A DNA stretch of 9,766 nt from Rhodobacteraceae bacterium UBA1957. GTDB lineage: Bacteria > Pseudomonadota > Alphaproteobacteria > Rhodobacterales > Rhodobacteraceae. The notes beneath the pieces were generated by a model, which was not told where the DNA came from, did no database searches, and worked only from the letters and a program-made list of their open reading frames with translations. Shown here one piece after another: positions 1 through 7,680 of the stretch (the stretch's first letter is position 1; the number at the start of each line of letters is the position of its first letter). The stretch spans positions 1 to 9,766 of the forward strand of contig DDEJ01000033.1 of the NCBI GenBank assembly GCA_002336405.1. The letters are read 5' to 3'. The position numbers were made by a program, and so were the translations under genes.

Positions 1-476
1 TTTTATCCTACATCTGGAATTTTGAAAAACAAACTGCACCATTTTTGAAACAGAGAATAATAAACCTAAGCCCAAACATTCCAGTTGTTACGATCCCAAA
101 TGGAAAGGCAGCGATTGACTTACAATCTTAATACTTTGGCAATCATACATACGCACGGCTATCAGGACAGGCTTTATAGACGGCTTCTCTGGCCTTTTTG
201 ATTTTGTGACCGACCAATTGAACCTTTGAAGTTGGCTTCGTTTAAATTTCGGGTTCACCTGCATTTAGAAATAAGCCTACATGCTGCGACAGAGTTCATA
301 AAGTCGTTACCACAACGACCCTGATAGGTTTCATCGCTCCTTTTTCTTGTCAGCTCGCGCAATTAAAGCTTGGGTAATACCGGATAAATGCTCGGGCGAC
401 GCCTTCGCGCCGGGCATACGAAATGAAATCACCATTCCACCAAACACCCGGTAAAACGGCGCTCATCGACGCTGTG
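1..476. other. Gene-poor region downstream of ribE
   Basis: No convincing gene is visible in these 476 bases. The left 300 bases are AT-rich and broken by stops in all frames. The part nearest ribE has two short overlapping minus-strand frames, 350-466 (38 residues, ATG about 10 nt past the ribE stop, no ribosome binding site) and 331-435 (34 residues, described separately). A small inverted repeat, GTCGTT and AACGAC around a 5-nt loop, lies at 303-319; it lacks a long T tract, so I do not call it a terminator. No FMN riboswitch, tRNA or insertion-sequence end was recognised. The usual next riboflavin gene (ribBA in many alphaproteobacteria) does not start in this stretch. Confidence 0.5.
331..435 (-). 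pseudogene. Possible gene remnant or 34-residue ORF, unrecognised
   Basis: A minus-strand frame starts at ATG (433-435) and stops at TGA (331-333). The product is basic and ends in the charged tail RADKKKER. The same frame is open about 10 codons further upstream. The last codons read AAG-AAA-AAG-GAG, which places a Shine-Dalgarno-like AAGGAG just before an ATG (332-334) that overlaps the TGA as ATGA. That second frame gives only 12 residues before a TGA at 296-298. An ATGA overlap with a purine-rich lead-in is typical of adjoining operon genes, so this could be the end of one lost gene and the start of another. The 2-nt spacing of the ribosome site is poor, the frame is short and I recognise no family. 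It may be chance. Confidence 0.2.
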
Positions 477-1064
477 TCAGTCAAATTCGCGCAGTCGTGC
501 CACATAGCGGGCCAATGTATCTATCTCGAGATTGACGTCATCCCCCTGGGACACGTCACCCCAAGTGGTCACCGTTTTTGTATGCGGGATAAAATTGACA
601 CCAAAAGTGGTTCCGTTGACCTCATTGACCGTCAGCGAGGTCCCGTTTAACGCCACCGAGCCTTTGGGAGCAACAAAGCGCGCCAACGCCTCGGGCACCT
701 GCAACAGCACGCGTGTGCTGTCGCCCTCATCTTGCACAAGCGTCACTTTGGCGACCCCGTCGACATGACCTGACACAATATGACCGCCCAGTTCATCCCC
801 AACCTTCAATGCCCGTTCCAGATTTAACCGGCTGCCATCGGTCCACCCCGCAACGCTGGTCTTGGACACGGTCTCGGCACTGATTTCGACGTCAAAACTG
901 TCACGACTTAACGCAATGACCGTGAGGCAAACACCATCACAGGCAATCGATGCTCCAATATCGATCGAGCCGGTATCATATCCAGTCTGGATCGTCGCGC
1001 GCAAATCACCACGCTGTTCCAACTGCATTACTCGCCCGATATCAGTGATAATTCCGGTAAACAC
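477..1064 (-). CDS. ribE: Riboflavin synthase, alpha subunit
   Basis: Cytoplasmic enzyme that dismutates two 6,7-dimethyl-8-ribityllumazine molecules to riboflavin and the pyrimidinedione, the last step of riboflavin synthesis. The protein has the family's two homologous lumazine-binding halves: residues about 1-88 with FTGIITDIG at the N-terminus and CDGVCLTV at 42-49, and about 98-190 with the matching NGTSLTV at 140-146. The linker carries GGHIVSGHVDG at 93-103. Length 195 residues fits the family. I chose the GTG at 1062-1064 rather than the ATG at 1130 because family members begin exactly at (M)FTGI and a purine-rich AAGGGGACGAGGG lies just before this GTG; the 22 extra residues of the longer form have no family support. 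It is divergent from kpsS and separated from ribD by three capsule genes. No FMN riboswitch is seen upstream. Confidence 0.95.
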   Translation of the reverse strand: MFTGIITDIGRVMQLEQRGDLRATIQTGYDTGSIDIGASIACDGVCLTVIALSRDSFDVEISAETVSKTSVAGWTDGSRLNLERALKVGDELGGHIVSGHVDGVAKVTLVQDEGDSTRVLLQVPEALARFVAPKGSVALNGTSLTVNEVNGTTFGVNFIPHTKTVTTWGDVSQGDDVNLEIDTLARYVARLREFD

Positions 1065-1142
1065 GCCCTCGTCCCCTTCGCTGGTGTCTCTGACACAATA
1101 AATCCCATAAGAATGCCATATTCTCGCCACATTGCGGTCAAA

Positions 1143-1148
1143 ATTATA
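1143..1148 (-). promoter_or_regulatory. Candidate -10 box for ribE in the ribE/kpsS divergent gap
   Basis: The minus strand reads TATAAT, a perfect -10 consensus, about 75 nt before the ribE GTG. There is no good -35 element 16-18 bases upstream, so the call is weak. A short palindrome, TGGTTTAACCA at 1154-1164, lies immediately upstream and could be an operator or chance. The 121-base gap between the two start codons must hold the promoters of both divergent units, but I could not pick a convincing plus-strand promoter for the capsule genes. Confidence 0.28.
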
Positions 1149-1185
1149 GTCTTTGGTTTAACCATATATGAGGTATTTTTAACTG

Positions 1186-2481
1186 GTGAGCAATATCCCC
1201 TCCGCCAAACGCGTATTTATGTTTCTTCAGGGTCCACACGGACCGTTTTTTAACCTTTTGGCCAAAATGCTATCCCACACCGGCGCCGAGATTTGGCGCG
1301 TCGGTTTTAATGCCGGCGACCAGGTTTTCTGGTCTCGGCCTGACCGCTATTGCCCCTATCGCGAAGACATCCGCGACTGGCCAGAGACGTTTGGCAATCT
1401 CATACGTGAAAAATCTGTCACCGACCTCGTTTTGTATGGGGACACAAGACCCATCCATGCCCTTGCGATCCAAAAAGCCCGACAGTTGAACCTGCGGGTG
1501 CATGTCTTTGAAGAGGGTTATTTGCGGCCCTATTGGGTGACCTATGAGCGAGACGGCTGCAACGGGCATTCCAAACTCATGGGCATGGGGCTCTCGGATA
1601 TGTCCGAGGCGCTTCAGACCGGCTCACTTGATGAACCCGCAGCCCCCGCCCACTGGGGTGAGATGCGACACCATATATTTTATGGGGCACTGTATCATTT
1701 CTTCGTGCTGTTTCTCAATCAGGCCTATCCAAAGTTTCAACATCACCGCCCGCATCGGGTTCAGGATGAGTTCAGGCAAAATCTGCGCAAACTGTTCTGG
1801 ATGCCCCTGAGCTTTGTCCGCCGCGGGTTGGCAACCCTGCAAATACAAGCCTCTGGCGTTCCCTATCATTTGGTTTTGCTGCAATTGCAACATGACAGCG
1901 CGCTGCAAGCGCATTCCCCCTTCGCCAATAATACCGAGTTTCTCGATCAAGTGCTGTGCGGCTTTGCACAAGGGGCACCCGGGCATCATCAACTGGTGGT
2001 TAAAGCGCATCCACTGGAACAGAATGGCAAAGACCTTTCGGCCACGCTAAAAAATCTGGCCGAAAAGCACCAGATCATAGACCGCCTACGCTATATTGAA
2101 GGCGGCAAGCTGGCAAAAATTTTACGACAGGCTCGCAGTGCCGTGACCGTCAATTCAACCGCTGGACAGCAGGCTTTGTGGCGCGGCATACCGCTGAAAT
2201 TGTTTGGCGACGCCGTCTATGCAAAGCCTGAGTTTACGTCTTCACAAGAAATAAGCGATTTTTTTGCCGCCCCACGCCGCCCCGACACTCAAGCATATCA
2301 TATGTTCCGGCGCTATCTGCTGGAAACGTCACAAATCGCAGGTGGCTTTTATTCCCGAAAAGCACGGCGACAAATTATTCGCGCAGTGGTGGATATGATG
2401 CTGTCTCATCATGATCCGTATGAGGCCCTTGCCGCCGGAACCGCACCGCCCCGTCAATACTTACAGGCGGTTGGCGCATGA
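1186..2481 (+). CDS. kpsS: Capsule polysaccharide export protein KpsS (beta-Kdo transferase)
   Basis: KpsS-type proteins transfer the first beta-linked Kdo to a phosphatidylglycerol acceptor, starting the poly-Kdo linker of capsules exported by the ABC-transporter route; they act at the cytoplasmic face of the inner membrane. The sequence has the Capsule_synth family features in order: FLQGPHGPFF at residues 13-22, FEEGYLRPYWVTYE at 108-121 followed by NGHS, VVKAHPLE at 271-278, and NSTAGQQALWRG at 323-334. Length 431 is slightly above E. coli KpsS. The GTG at 1186 is the chosen start: an in-frame TAA sits at 1180-1182, so no longer form is possible except from a CTG, and GAGG lies 12 nt upstream. 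It is first of a three-gene plus-strand unit with the exporter and kpsC. Kdo-transferase function is inferred from family membership. Confidence 0.9.
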   Translation: MSNIPSAKRVFMFLQGPHGPFFNLLAKMLSHTGAEIWRVGFNAGDQVFWSRPDRYCPYREDIRDWPETFGNLIREKSVTDLVLYGDTRPIHALAIQKARQLNLRVHVFEEGYLRPYWVTYERDGCNGHSKLMGMGLSDMSEALQTGSLDEPAAPAHWGEMRHHIFYGALYHFFVLFLNQAYPKFQHHRPHRVQDEFRQNLRKLFWMPLSFVRRGLATLQIQASGVPYHLVLLQLQHDSALQAHSPFANNTEFLDQVLCGFAQGAPGHHQLVVKAHPLEQNGKDLSATLKNLAEKHQIIDRLRYIEGGKLAKILRQARSAVTVNSTAGQQALWRGIPLKLFGDAVYAKPEFTSSQEISDFFAAPRRPDTQAYHMFRRYLLETSQIAGGFYSRKARRQIIRAVVDMMLSHHDPYEALAAGTAPPRQYLQAVGA

Positions 2482-2561
2482 CCAACACGCGTACACCACA
2501 ACCTAAGTCCAGCACCAAAAGGCAGCAGCGCTCATTCAACACAGATCAGGGAGATAGGGCA

Positions 2562-3692
2562 GTGAATACGAGACTTTTTCAACGGCTCAAAGTGACTGGC
2601 TTGATTGCATTCGCAAGTATCTTGATCGGATGTGGCCTGCCCAGCACAGGACCTAACAAACCACAAATCTATTCAGGGACCCAAGCGTCCAGCGGTCCGG
2701 CTTGGGTCATACCTGTCAATGAAATCGTCAATCAAAAAACGGCCTTAAAACCAACGTCTGGCTTTGCCAGTCATTTCAAAACCCTCGCCAAGGTGGGCGC
2801 TGATATGATCCGCGCAGGTGATACGCTTGGATTGACCATCTGGGAGAATGTTCAAGACCAGTTGCTCGGAGAAATGGGACCCACCACGCTTCAAACCGTT
2901 CAGGTCGATGGAGAAGGGTATATTTTTGTCCCCTATGCAGGACGGATACAAGCGGCGGGCAATACCCCAGAATCAATTCGAAAAATCATAACCGACGCAC
3001 TTAAAGAACAGACCCCAGACCCGCAAGTCGAGGTCCGCAGGATCGCAGGCGACGGTGCGACTGTGTCTTTGCTTGGGGCCGTTAGCGCACAGGGGATTTA
3101 TCCAATCGAACGCCCAACGCGCACGCTCAGCGCGATGATTGCCGCAGCGGGTGGAGTGACCATTTCACCCGAAATCGCCCAGATAAAACTAATACGGGGC
3201 AACAGGAAAGGCAAAATCTGGCTGCAGGATTTATACGATAAACCCGGAATGGATGTTGCTTTACGAGCAGGAGACAGAATTCTGATCGAAGAGGATACCC
3301 GATCTTTCACCGCATTGGGCGCAACCGGCACTCAAGCCCGCGTCAAGTTCGAAGTCCAGTCACTCTCTGCTGTCGAGGCCTTGGCCCAACTTGGCGGCCT
3401 GCGCACCGACATTTCCGACCCGACAGGGGTTTTCATCCTTAGAAGCGAACGTGAGCATATTGCAAACAACTTGCTGGCCCGCAGTGATTTAACAGGGGCG
3501 CAGCGCATAGTCTATGTCTTGGACCTCACACAACCAAACGGTATTTTTATTGCCCGCGAGTTTATGGTGCGCGATCAGGACACAATTTACGTCACCGAGG
3601 CACCGTTCACACAGTGGAGTAAAACAATTGCGGCTCTCACCGGCTCTCTTGCAGCAATCAACACCGTAAATGCAACCGCAACCGGCAATTAA
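2562..3692 (+). CDS. Polysaccharide export outer-membrane lipoprotein (Wza/KpsD type)
   Basis: Outer-membrane auxiliary protein that forms the channel through which capsule polymer leaves the cell. From the GTG at 2562 the product is 376 residues: a basic start, a hydrophobic stretch (about 11-22) and the lipobox LIGC with Cys24; then a polysaccharide-export domain (about 80-165, containing RAGDTLGLTIWE and VPYAGRI), a first SLBB domain (about 168-245, with VSLLGAV and AAAGGV), a second (about 246-345, with ALAQLGGLRTD), and a C-terminal alanine-rich helix that could cross the outer membrane as in Wza. The frame is open back to an ATG at 2478 that overlaps the kpsS stop as ATGA, giving 404 residues. 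I prefer 2562 because GGGAGA lies 7 nt before it and the signal peptide then sits at the N-terminus; the extra 28 residues are polar and low in complexity. Length is closer to Wza than to E. coli KpsD. Confidence 0.88.
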   Translation: MNTRLFQRLKVTGLIAFASILIGCGLPSTGPNKPQIYSGTQASSGPAWVIPVNEIVNQKTALKPTSGFASHFKTLAKVGADMIRAGDTLGLTIWENVQDQLLGEMGPTTLQTVQVDGEGYIFVPYAGRIQAAGNTPESIRKIITDALKEQTPDPQVEVRRIAGDGATVSLLGAVSAQGIYPIERPTRTLSAMIAAAGGVTISPEIAQIKLIRGNRKGKIWLQDLYDKPGMDVALRAGDRILIEEDTRSFTALGATGTQARVKFEVQSLSAVEALAQLGGLRTDISDPTGVFILRSEREHIANNLLARSDLTGAQRIVYVLDLTQPNGIFIAREFMVRDQDTIYVTEAPFTQWSKTIAALTGSLAAINTVNATATGN

Positions 3693-3725
3693 CATCTGGA
3701 CGGGGCGCGCCTCATTGTCAAACCT

Positions 3726-5729
3726 ATGAACACAGCCCGCAAACTGTTTTATTATAATGGCGGATTTCTGCGTCAGAAACGGGTGCGGCGCATTCTGTCA
3801 ATGGCTGGCTACGAATTGACATTGGGCCTGCCAGATCGCGGGGATATGGTGGCGGTTTGGGGCCAAAGCCCAAACCAGTATCGTGGTCAATGGATCGCTA
3901 AAAAGCGGAAAGCGGGGCTGTTGAGGGTTGAGGATGCCTTTCTCAGATCGGTGCAACCCGGACGCGCTGGAGATCCACCCCTTGGTCTGATCCTTGATCG
4001 ATCTGGGTGTCATTTTGACGCCTCTTATCCCTGTGATCTGGAAAATATACTGCGCCATGATCCGCTGAAGGATACTGACCTACTTTGCCGCGCCGAACAA
4101 GCAATCATGCGCATACGTGACAACCATATCTCAAAGTACAATGCTTTTGAGACCACCCAATCGCCGCCGGCCCCTGGTTATGTGCTGGTCATTGACCAAA
4201 CATTCGGCGACGCGGCACTCCGCGCCAGCGGTGCGGGCAAAGCCGAGTTCAAGGCCATGCTTGCTGCCGCCCGACGTGAGCACCCTGACGCAAATATTAT
4301 CATAAAAAGCCATGCCGAGACGATCTTAGGGCATCGTCGCGGTTATTTCAGCGCTGCAGATGCAACTGACACCATTCGGTTACTGGCCACCCCCATCTCA
4401 CCCTGGCAGCTGTTTGACGGGGCTATAGCGGTCTATACGATATCATCGCAGATGGGGTTTGAAGCCATTCTGGCAGGGCATACACCGCATGTTTTCGGCC
4501 AACCCTTTTATGCCGGATGGGGCTTGAGCAAAGACCGCAAACCAATCACTGGCCGGACCCGCATCTTGAGCCGCGCGCAGCTGTTTGCAGCCGCGATGAT
4601 CCTCTATCCGATCTGGTACGACCCCTACCGCGACCGGCTGTGCGCATTGGAAGATGTTCTCGATATACTCGAGGCCCAAAGCCGCGCCTGGCGCGACGAT
4701 CACCGTGGTTGGGTGGCCTGTGGGATGCGCCTTTGGAAACGACCACATCTACAATCTATCTTCGGACGATCAAAGCGGATTATCTTTCAGAACAATCTTG
4801 CCAAAGCCCACCACACCAGCACGCGCCATCAGCGCAATCTGATGGTCTGGGCCAGTGGCCATCAAGATCTGGCCTTTCCCACCACCCGGATCGAAGACGG
4901 GTTTTTGCGATCGCGGGGCTTGGGTGCGACGCTCACCCCGCCTTTGTCATTGGTGGCAGACCGGTTGGGCATCTACTACGATCCGCGCGCGCCCAGTCAA
5001 TTGGAACAGATGATCGCCGATACAGTCACCCTGCGCCCCGACCAAAAAGCCCGCGCAGAGCGGTTGCGCCAACAGGTCATTGGGGCGGGATTAACGAAAT
5101 ATAACGCAGGCCAAACCGCCGCCGAGATCACTGGCACGCGTCGGATCTTGGTGCCGGGCCAGGTCGAGGACGACGCCTCGATCCTCACCGCCGCCGGTGA
5201 CATCAAAACCAATCTGGCGCTACTGACTGCAGTGCGCCGCGCAAACCCCGATGCAATCATACTGTATAAACCACACCCCGATGTCGAGGCCGGATTGCGC
5301 CTTGGCGCTGTCCCGGACCGAGACGCCGCCGCCTCAGCAGACCGCGTGCTTACCAACACAGATCCAGGCACGCTGCTGACGCAGATTGACGAAGTCTGGA
5401 CCATGACATCTCTCTTGGGGTTTGAAGCGCTGCTGCGCAACAAGCGCGTCGTGACCTATGGGGCGCCGTTCTATGCCGGTTGGGGGTTGACCCATGATCT
5501 CGGCCGTCCCCCGACCCGCCGCGTTGCAAGACCCGACTTGTTAGGGCTGCTTTATGCAACGCTGATTGCCTATCCACGGTATTTTGATCCGGTAACCCGC
5601 CTGCCCTGCCCGGTAGAAGTGGTTGTCGATCGACTAAATGAAAGCGCGCCTGCACGTCACAGCCCAATCAACCGCGCATTATCAAAGTTACAAGGGCTCT
5701 GCGCCAGCCGCGCGGCGTTCTGGCGATAA
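3726..5729 (+). CDS. kpsC: Capsule polysaccharide protein KpsC (dual beta-Kdo transferase)
   Basis: KpsC extends the lipid-linked first Kdo with alternating beta-linkages to make the poly-Kdo linker of the capsule, at the inner membrane's cytoplasmic face. The 667 residues match the usual KpsC size and contain two tandem copies of the Capsule_synth unit. Matching motifs occur in both: RVEDAFLRS (67-75) and RIEDGFLRS (388-396); DRSGCHFDASYP (91-102) and DRLGIYYDPRAP (412-423); SKYNA (136-140) and TKYNA (457-461); IIKSHAET (192-199) and LYKPHPDV (513-520); GFEAILAG..PFYAGWGL (244-267) and GFEALLRN..PFYAGWGL (565-588). The lysine and histidine of the K-x-H motif are kept in both halves, but the first reads KSHAE instead of KPHPD. 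The start lies 33 nt after the exporter stop and has no strong ribosome site. The last 42 nt overlap the end of ribD on the other strand. Confidence 0.92.
   Translation: MNTARKLFYYNGGFLRQKRVRRILSMAGYELTLGLPDRGDMVAVWGQSPNQYRGQWIAKKRKAGLLRVEDAFLRSVQPGRAGDPPLGLILDRSGCHFDASYPCDLENILRHDPLKDTDLLCRAEQAIMRIRDNHISKYNAFETTQSPPAPGYVLVIDQTFGDAALRASGAGKAEFKAMLAAARREHPDANIIIKSHAETILGHRRGYFSAADATDTIRLLATPISPWQLFDGAIAVYTISSQMGFEAILAGHTPHVFGQPFYAGWGLSKDRKPITGRTRILSRAQLFAAAMILYPIWYDPYRDRLCALEDVLDILEAQSRAWRDDHRGWVACGMRLWKRPHLQSIFGRSKRIIFQNNLAKAHHTSTRHQRNLMVWASGHQDLAFPTTRIEDGFLRSRGLGATLTPPLSLVADRLGIYYDPRAPSQLEQMIADTVTLRPDQKARAERLRQQVIGAGLTKYNAGQTAAEITGTRRILVPGQVEDDASILTAAGDIKTNLALLTAVRRANPDAIILYKPHPDVEAGLRLGAVPDRDAAASADRVLTNTDPGTLLTQIDEVWTMTSLLGFEALLRNKRVVTYGAPFYAGWGLTHDLGRPPTRRVARPDLLGLLYATLIAYPRYFDPVTRLPCPVEVVVDRLNESAPARHSPINRALSKLQGLCASRAAFWR
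5688..5729. other. 42-nt tail-to-tail coding overlap of kpsC and ribD
   Basis: The kpsC stop (TAA, 5727-5729) lies inside the ribD coding sequence and the ribD stop (TTA on plus, 5688-5690) lies inside kpsC. Both C-termini are therefore encoded by the same bases on opposite strands. No space is left for a terminator between them, so either transcript must extend into the other gene and be antisense to it. Both extensions lie past the conserved cores: the kpsC tail after about residue 640 and the ribD tail after about residue 363. Confidence 0.85.
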
Positions 5730-6818
5730 ACGCCGCCACCTGTGCATCACATCCCCCCCAACCGACCGTGTATCATATAGCTCAAACCGCGCAGCCTCTG
5801 CCAGCCGGTCATACCCCATAGCCCCCAGTGCCGGCCAGCCCTCTGCCCCCAGCACCAATCCGGCGGTGAACCCAACAATCTCATCCACCAAGTCAGTCAG
5901 TAACAACGATGCAGAGAGCGCAGCACCCCCTTCACAAAAAATCCGCGTCAATCCCTGCTGGCCCAAAGCCTGAAGCACACCAGCCATATCCATCTGGCCC
6001 GCGCTTTGCGGGCAGGCGATCAAGCGTGCACCCAGACCAGACCAAGCCGAACACAGATCAGCCCCTGCATCCCGACCGTGACAAATCCAAACCGGCACCT
6101 GTTGCGCCGAACGCGCCAACCGCCCCGTCAACGGCAAATCGAGCCGCCTTGAAACCACAATCCGCACTGGTTGTGGCACCGCTCCAAACCCACGAATGGT
6201 CAAATCCGGATCATCAGAGCGGGCAGTACCACCGCCCACCATCACCGCATCATGGCGCATCCGCATGCTATGGACAGCACGGCGCGCCTCTGGGCCGGTG
6301 ATCCAACGGCTCTCACCGGAGGCGGTGGCAATCCGCCCGTCAAAGCTGTTTGCCAGTTTCAAGGTTACCCATGGCCGTCCCAGACCGGTTTTGAGCAAAA
6401 AGCCCGCGTGATCCTGTGCCGCTGACGGCGCTAAAATACCAGTGGTGACGGCAATACCCGCCGCGCGCAGCATCGCAAACCCTTTGCCAGACACCCGCAC
6501 ATCGCTGTCTTCGATTGCGGCGACGACCCGGCAGACGCCTGCCGCAATCAAAGCGGACGCGCAGGGCGGTGTTTTCCCCACGTGGGCGCAAGGCTCAAGC
6601 GTCACATAAGCCGTGGCACCTTTCGCCAACGCTCCCGCCTGCTCCAGCGCCAAGACTTCGGCATGCGGCCGCCCACCCGGCTGTGTCCATCCGCGCCCAA
6701 CGATGCGCGCACCACGCACAATAATGCAGCCAACGGCCGGGTTCGGCCATGTTTGACCTTGACCTCTGCGCCCCAACGCCAATGCTGCATGCATGAAGCG
6801 GTGATCTTGATCGCTCAC
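5688..6818 (-). CDS. ribD: Bifunctional pyrimidine deaminase/reductase RibD
   Basis: Cytoplasmic two-domain enzyme for the second and third steps of riboflavin synthesis: deamination of the diaminopyrimidine phosphate made from GTP, then NADPH-dependent reduction of the ribosyl side chain. The deaminase domain (about 1-145) has PNPAVGC at 25-31 and the zinc site HAE at 52-54 with [12 protein letters not shown] at 75-86 (Cys77 and Cys86). The reductase domain (about 149-365) has [12 protein letters not shown] at 153-164, [11 protein letters not shown] at 170-180, [13 protein letters not shown] at 192-204 and FCEGGAAL at 294-301. Length 376 is normal for the family. The start is GTG at 6816-6818, overlapping the nrdR TGA as GTGA, so translation is probably coupled to nrdR. 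It has no terminator of its own before the convergent kpsC. Confidence 0.95.
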   Translation of the reverse strand: MSDQDHRFMHAALALGRRGQGQTWPNPAVGCIIVRGARIVGRGWTQPGGRPHAEVLALEQAGALAKGATAYVTLEPCAHVGKTPPCASALIAAGVCRVVAAIEDSDVRVSGKGFAMLRAAGIAVTTGILAPSAAQDHAGFLLKTGLGRPWVTLKLANSFDGRIATASGESRWITGPEARRAVHSMRMRHDAVMVGGGTARSDDPDLTIRGFGAVPQPVRIVVSRRLDLPLTGRLARSAQQVPVWICHGRDAGADLCSAWSGLGARLIACPQSAGQMDMAGVLQALGQQGLTRIFCEGGAALSASLLLTDLVDEIVGFTAGLVLGAEGWPALGAMGYDRLAEAARFELYDTRSVGGDVMHRWRRLSPERRAAGAEPL

Positions 6819-7282
6819 GTTTCTTTGGGAATATCAGGTCGCAACTCACTGACAAATTTGTCAAAATCATCTGCTGCCTGAAAGTTTTTATAGACGCTTG
6901 CAAACCGCACATAGGCGACAGTGTCAATCCTTGCCAAGGCCTCCATCACAATCTCGCCAATCTGTTTGGAGCCCACATCAGTTTCGCCCAAAGATTCCAA
7001 CCTGCGCACGATGCCAGAAATCATCTGATCCATTCTATCATGTTCAACCGGACGCTTTTGCAGCGCAATCCGAATCGAGCGCTCGAGCTTGCCACGATCA
7101 AAGTCTTCGCGGCGGCCATTCGTTTTAATCACTACCAGATCTCGCAGTTGCACCCTTTCATAGGTAGTGAAACGGCCACCACAGGCCGCACAATTCCGCC
7201 TCCTTCTGATCGAAACATGATCTTCGGCCGGACGCGAATCTTTGACCTGAGTGTCTATATTTCCACAAAACGGGCAGCGCAT
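6815..7282 (-). CDS. nrdR: Transcriptional repressor NrdR
   Basis: NrdR is an ATP/dATP-sensing repressor that binds paired NrdR boxes in front of ribonucleotide reductase genes. The 155-residue product has the N-terminal zinc ribbon with CPFC (Cys3, Cys6) and CAAC (Cys31, Cys34), the basic stretch SIRRRRNC between them, and an ATP-cone domain from about 49 to 139 beginning [16 protein letters not shown]. The ATG at 7280-7282 is chosen because the family starts MRCPFCG; an upstream in-frame start at 7348 would add 22 residues without family support. A moderate ribosome site, AAGTGGA, lies upstream. It is first of a minus-strand pair with ribD, an arrangement common in proteobacteria; the usual upstream glyA is not present here. 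Confidence 0.95.
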   Translation of the reverse strand: MRCPFCGNIDTQVKDSRPAEDHVSIRRRRNCAACGGRFTTYERVQLRDLVVIKTNGRREDFDRGKLERSIRIALQKRPVEHDRMDQMISGIVRRLESLGETDVGSKQIGEIVMEALARIDTVAYVRFASVYKNFQAADDFDKFVSELRPDIPKET

Positions 7283-7351
7283 GGCAAATCCACTTATCTT
7301 GTTTTTGGGTTTGACGTCGTACATGATGGGGCAGTGATCCACCACCACATC

Positions 7352-7380
7352 ACTATAGGGTACATACTAAGGTTTGTGTA
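7352..7380 (-). promoter_or_regulatory. Candidate promoter for nrdR-ribD
   Basis: Read on the minus strand, TACACA (7375-7380, four of six matches to TTGACA) is followed by exactly 17 bases and TATAGT (7352-7357, five of six matches to TATAAT). The -10 box ends about 70 bases before the nrdR ATG. Spacing and position fit a housekeeping sigma promoter; the -35 box is imperfect. Confidence 0.35.
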
Positions 7381-7473
7381 GAGGTGAATTCAACGCACAA
7401 GATAGGACAGATCGCGTTGGTAACCTTAACTAACCCGGACACAGCACACCCTGCCCACTGCGCTTAAAAGATG

Positions 7474-7498
7474 TCAGAATTTACAGATTAAATTCTGA
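7474..7498. repeat. Perfect 9-bp inverted repeat (possible operator or RNA hairpin)
   Basis: TCAGAATTT (7474-7482) and AAATTCTGA (7490-7498) are perfect complements around a 7-base loop. A 25-bp AT-rich dyad of this kind is typical of a dimeric regulator's binding site. As RNA it would be a weak AT-rich hairpin, followed on the plus strand by mixed sequence and not a T run, so it does not look like a terminator. It lies about 190 bases upstream of the nrdR start and about 195 bases upstream of the small gene's start, so it could serve either. Confidence 0.5.
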
Positions 7499-7572
7499 TT
7501 AAAACAATTGATATTGAATTGATGCGACACTGAAGCAGGAGATATTTTGTTTGCAAATAAATAGCTTCCAAC

Positions 7573-7602
7573 TCGGCAAAATCACCAATCAAAATCTATA
7601 AT
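7573..7602 (+). promoter_or_regulatory. Candidate promoter for the 68-residue gene
   Basis: A perfect TATAAT lies at 7597-7602, with TCGGCA (7573-7578, four of six matches to TTGACA) 18 bases upstream. This would give a 5' leader of about 85 bases. The region is so AT-rich that other -10-like boxes exist closer to the gene (for example TATAAC at 7667-7672), so the assignment is tentative. Confidence 0.33.
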
Positions 7603-7680
7603 AAGATCGTCGATACCGAAATTACTTCTTTTATACAGCGAATTATGTTAAAAAAATATAAATAACTATAACTTAATAAT

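Noticed and set aside
303..319. Terminator for ribE
   Set aside because: The stem is only six pairs, lies about 160 bases past the stop, and is followed on the minus strand by just three T residues.
1..476. FMN riboswitch (RFN element) near the riboflavin genes
   Set aside because: None of the conserved RFN blocks, such as the AGGG-purine lead and the GACCGGCGGT core, is visible on either strand here or upstream of ribE or nrdR.
423..650. 75-residue plus-strand ORF
   Set aside because: Most of it is antisense to the conserved end of ribE, with no ribosome site and no recognisable product.
4517..5104. 195-residue plus-strand ORF inside kpsC
   Set aside because: It is an alternative frame within the strongly conserved kpsC reading frame. 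Its composition is arginine- and proline-rich, as expected for a frame-shifted reading of GC-rich DNA.
7349..7380. NrdR box upstream of nrdR
   Set aside because: CACTATA at 7351-7357 resembles half of the NrdR consensus, but the other half is missing and there is no second box at the expected spacing.
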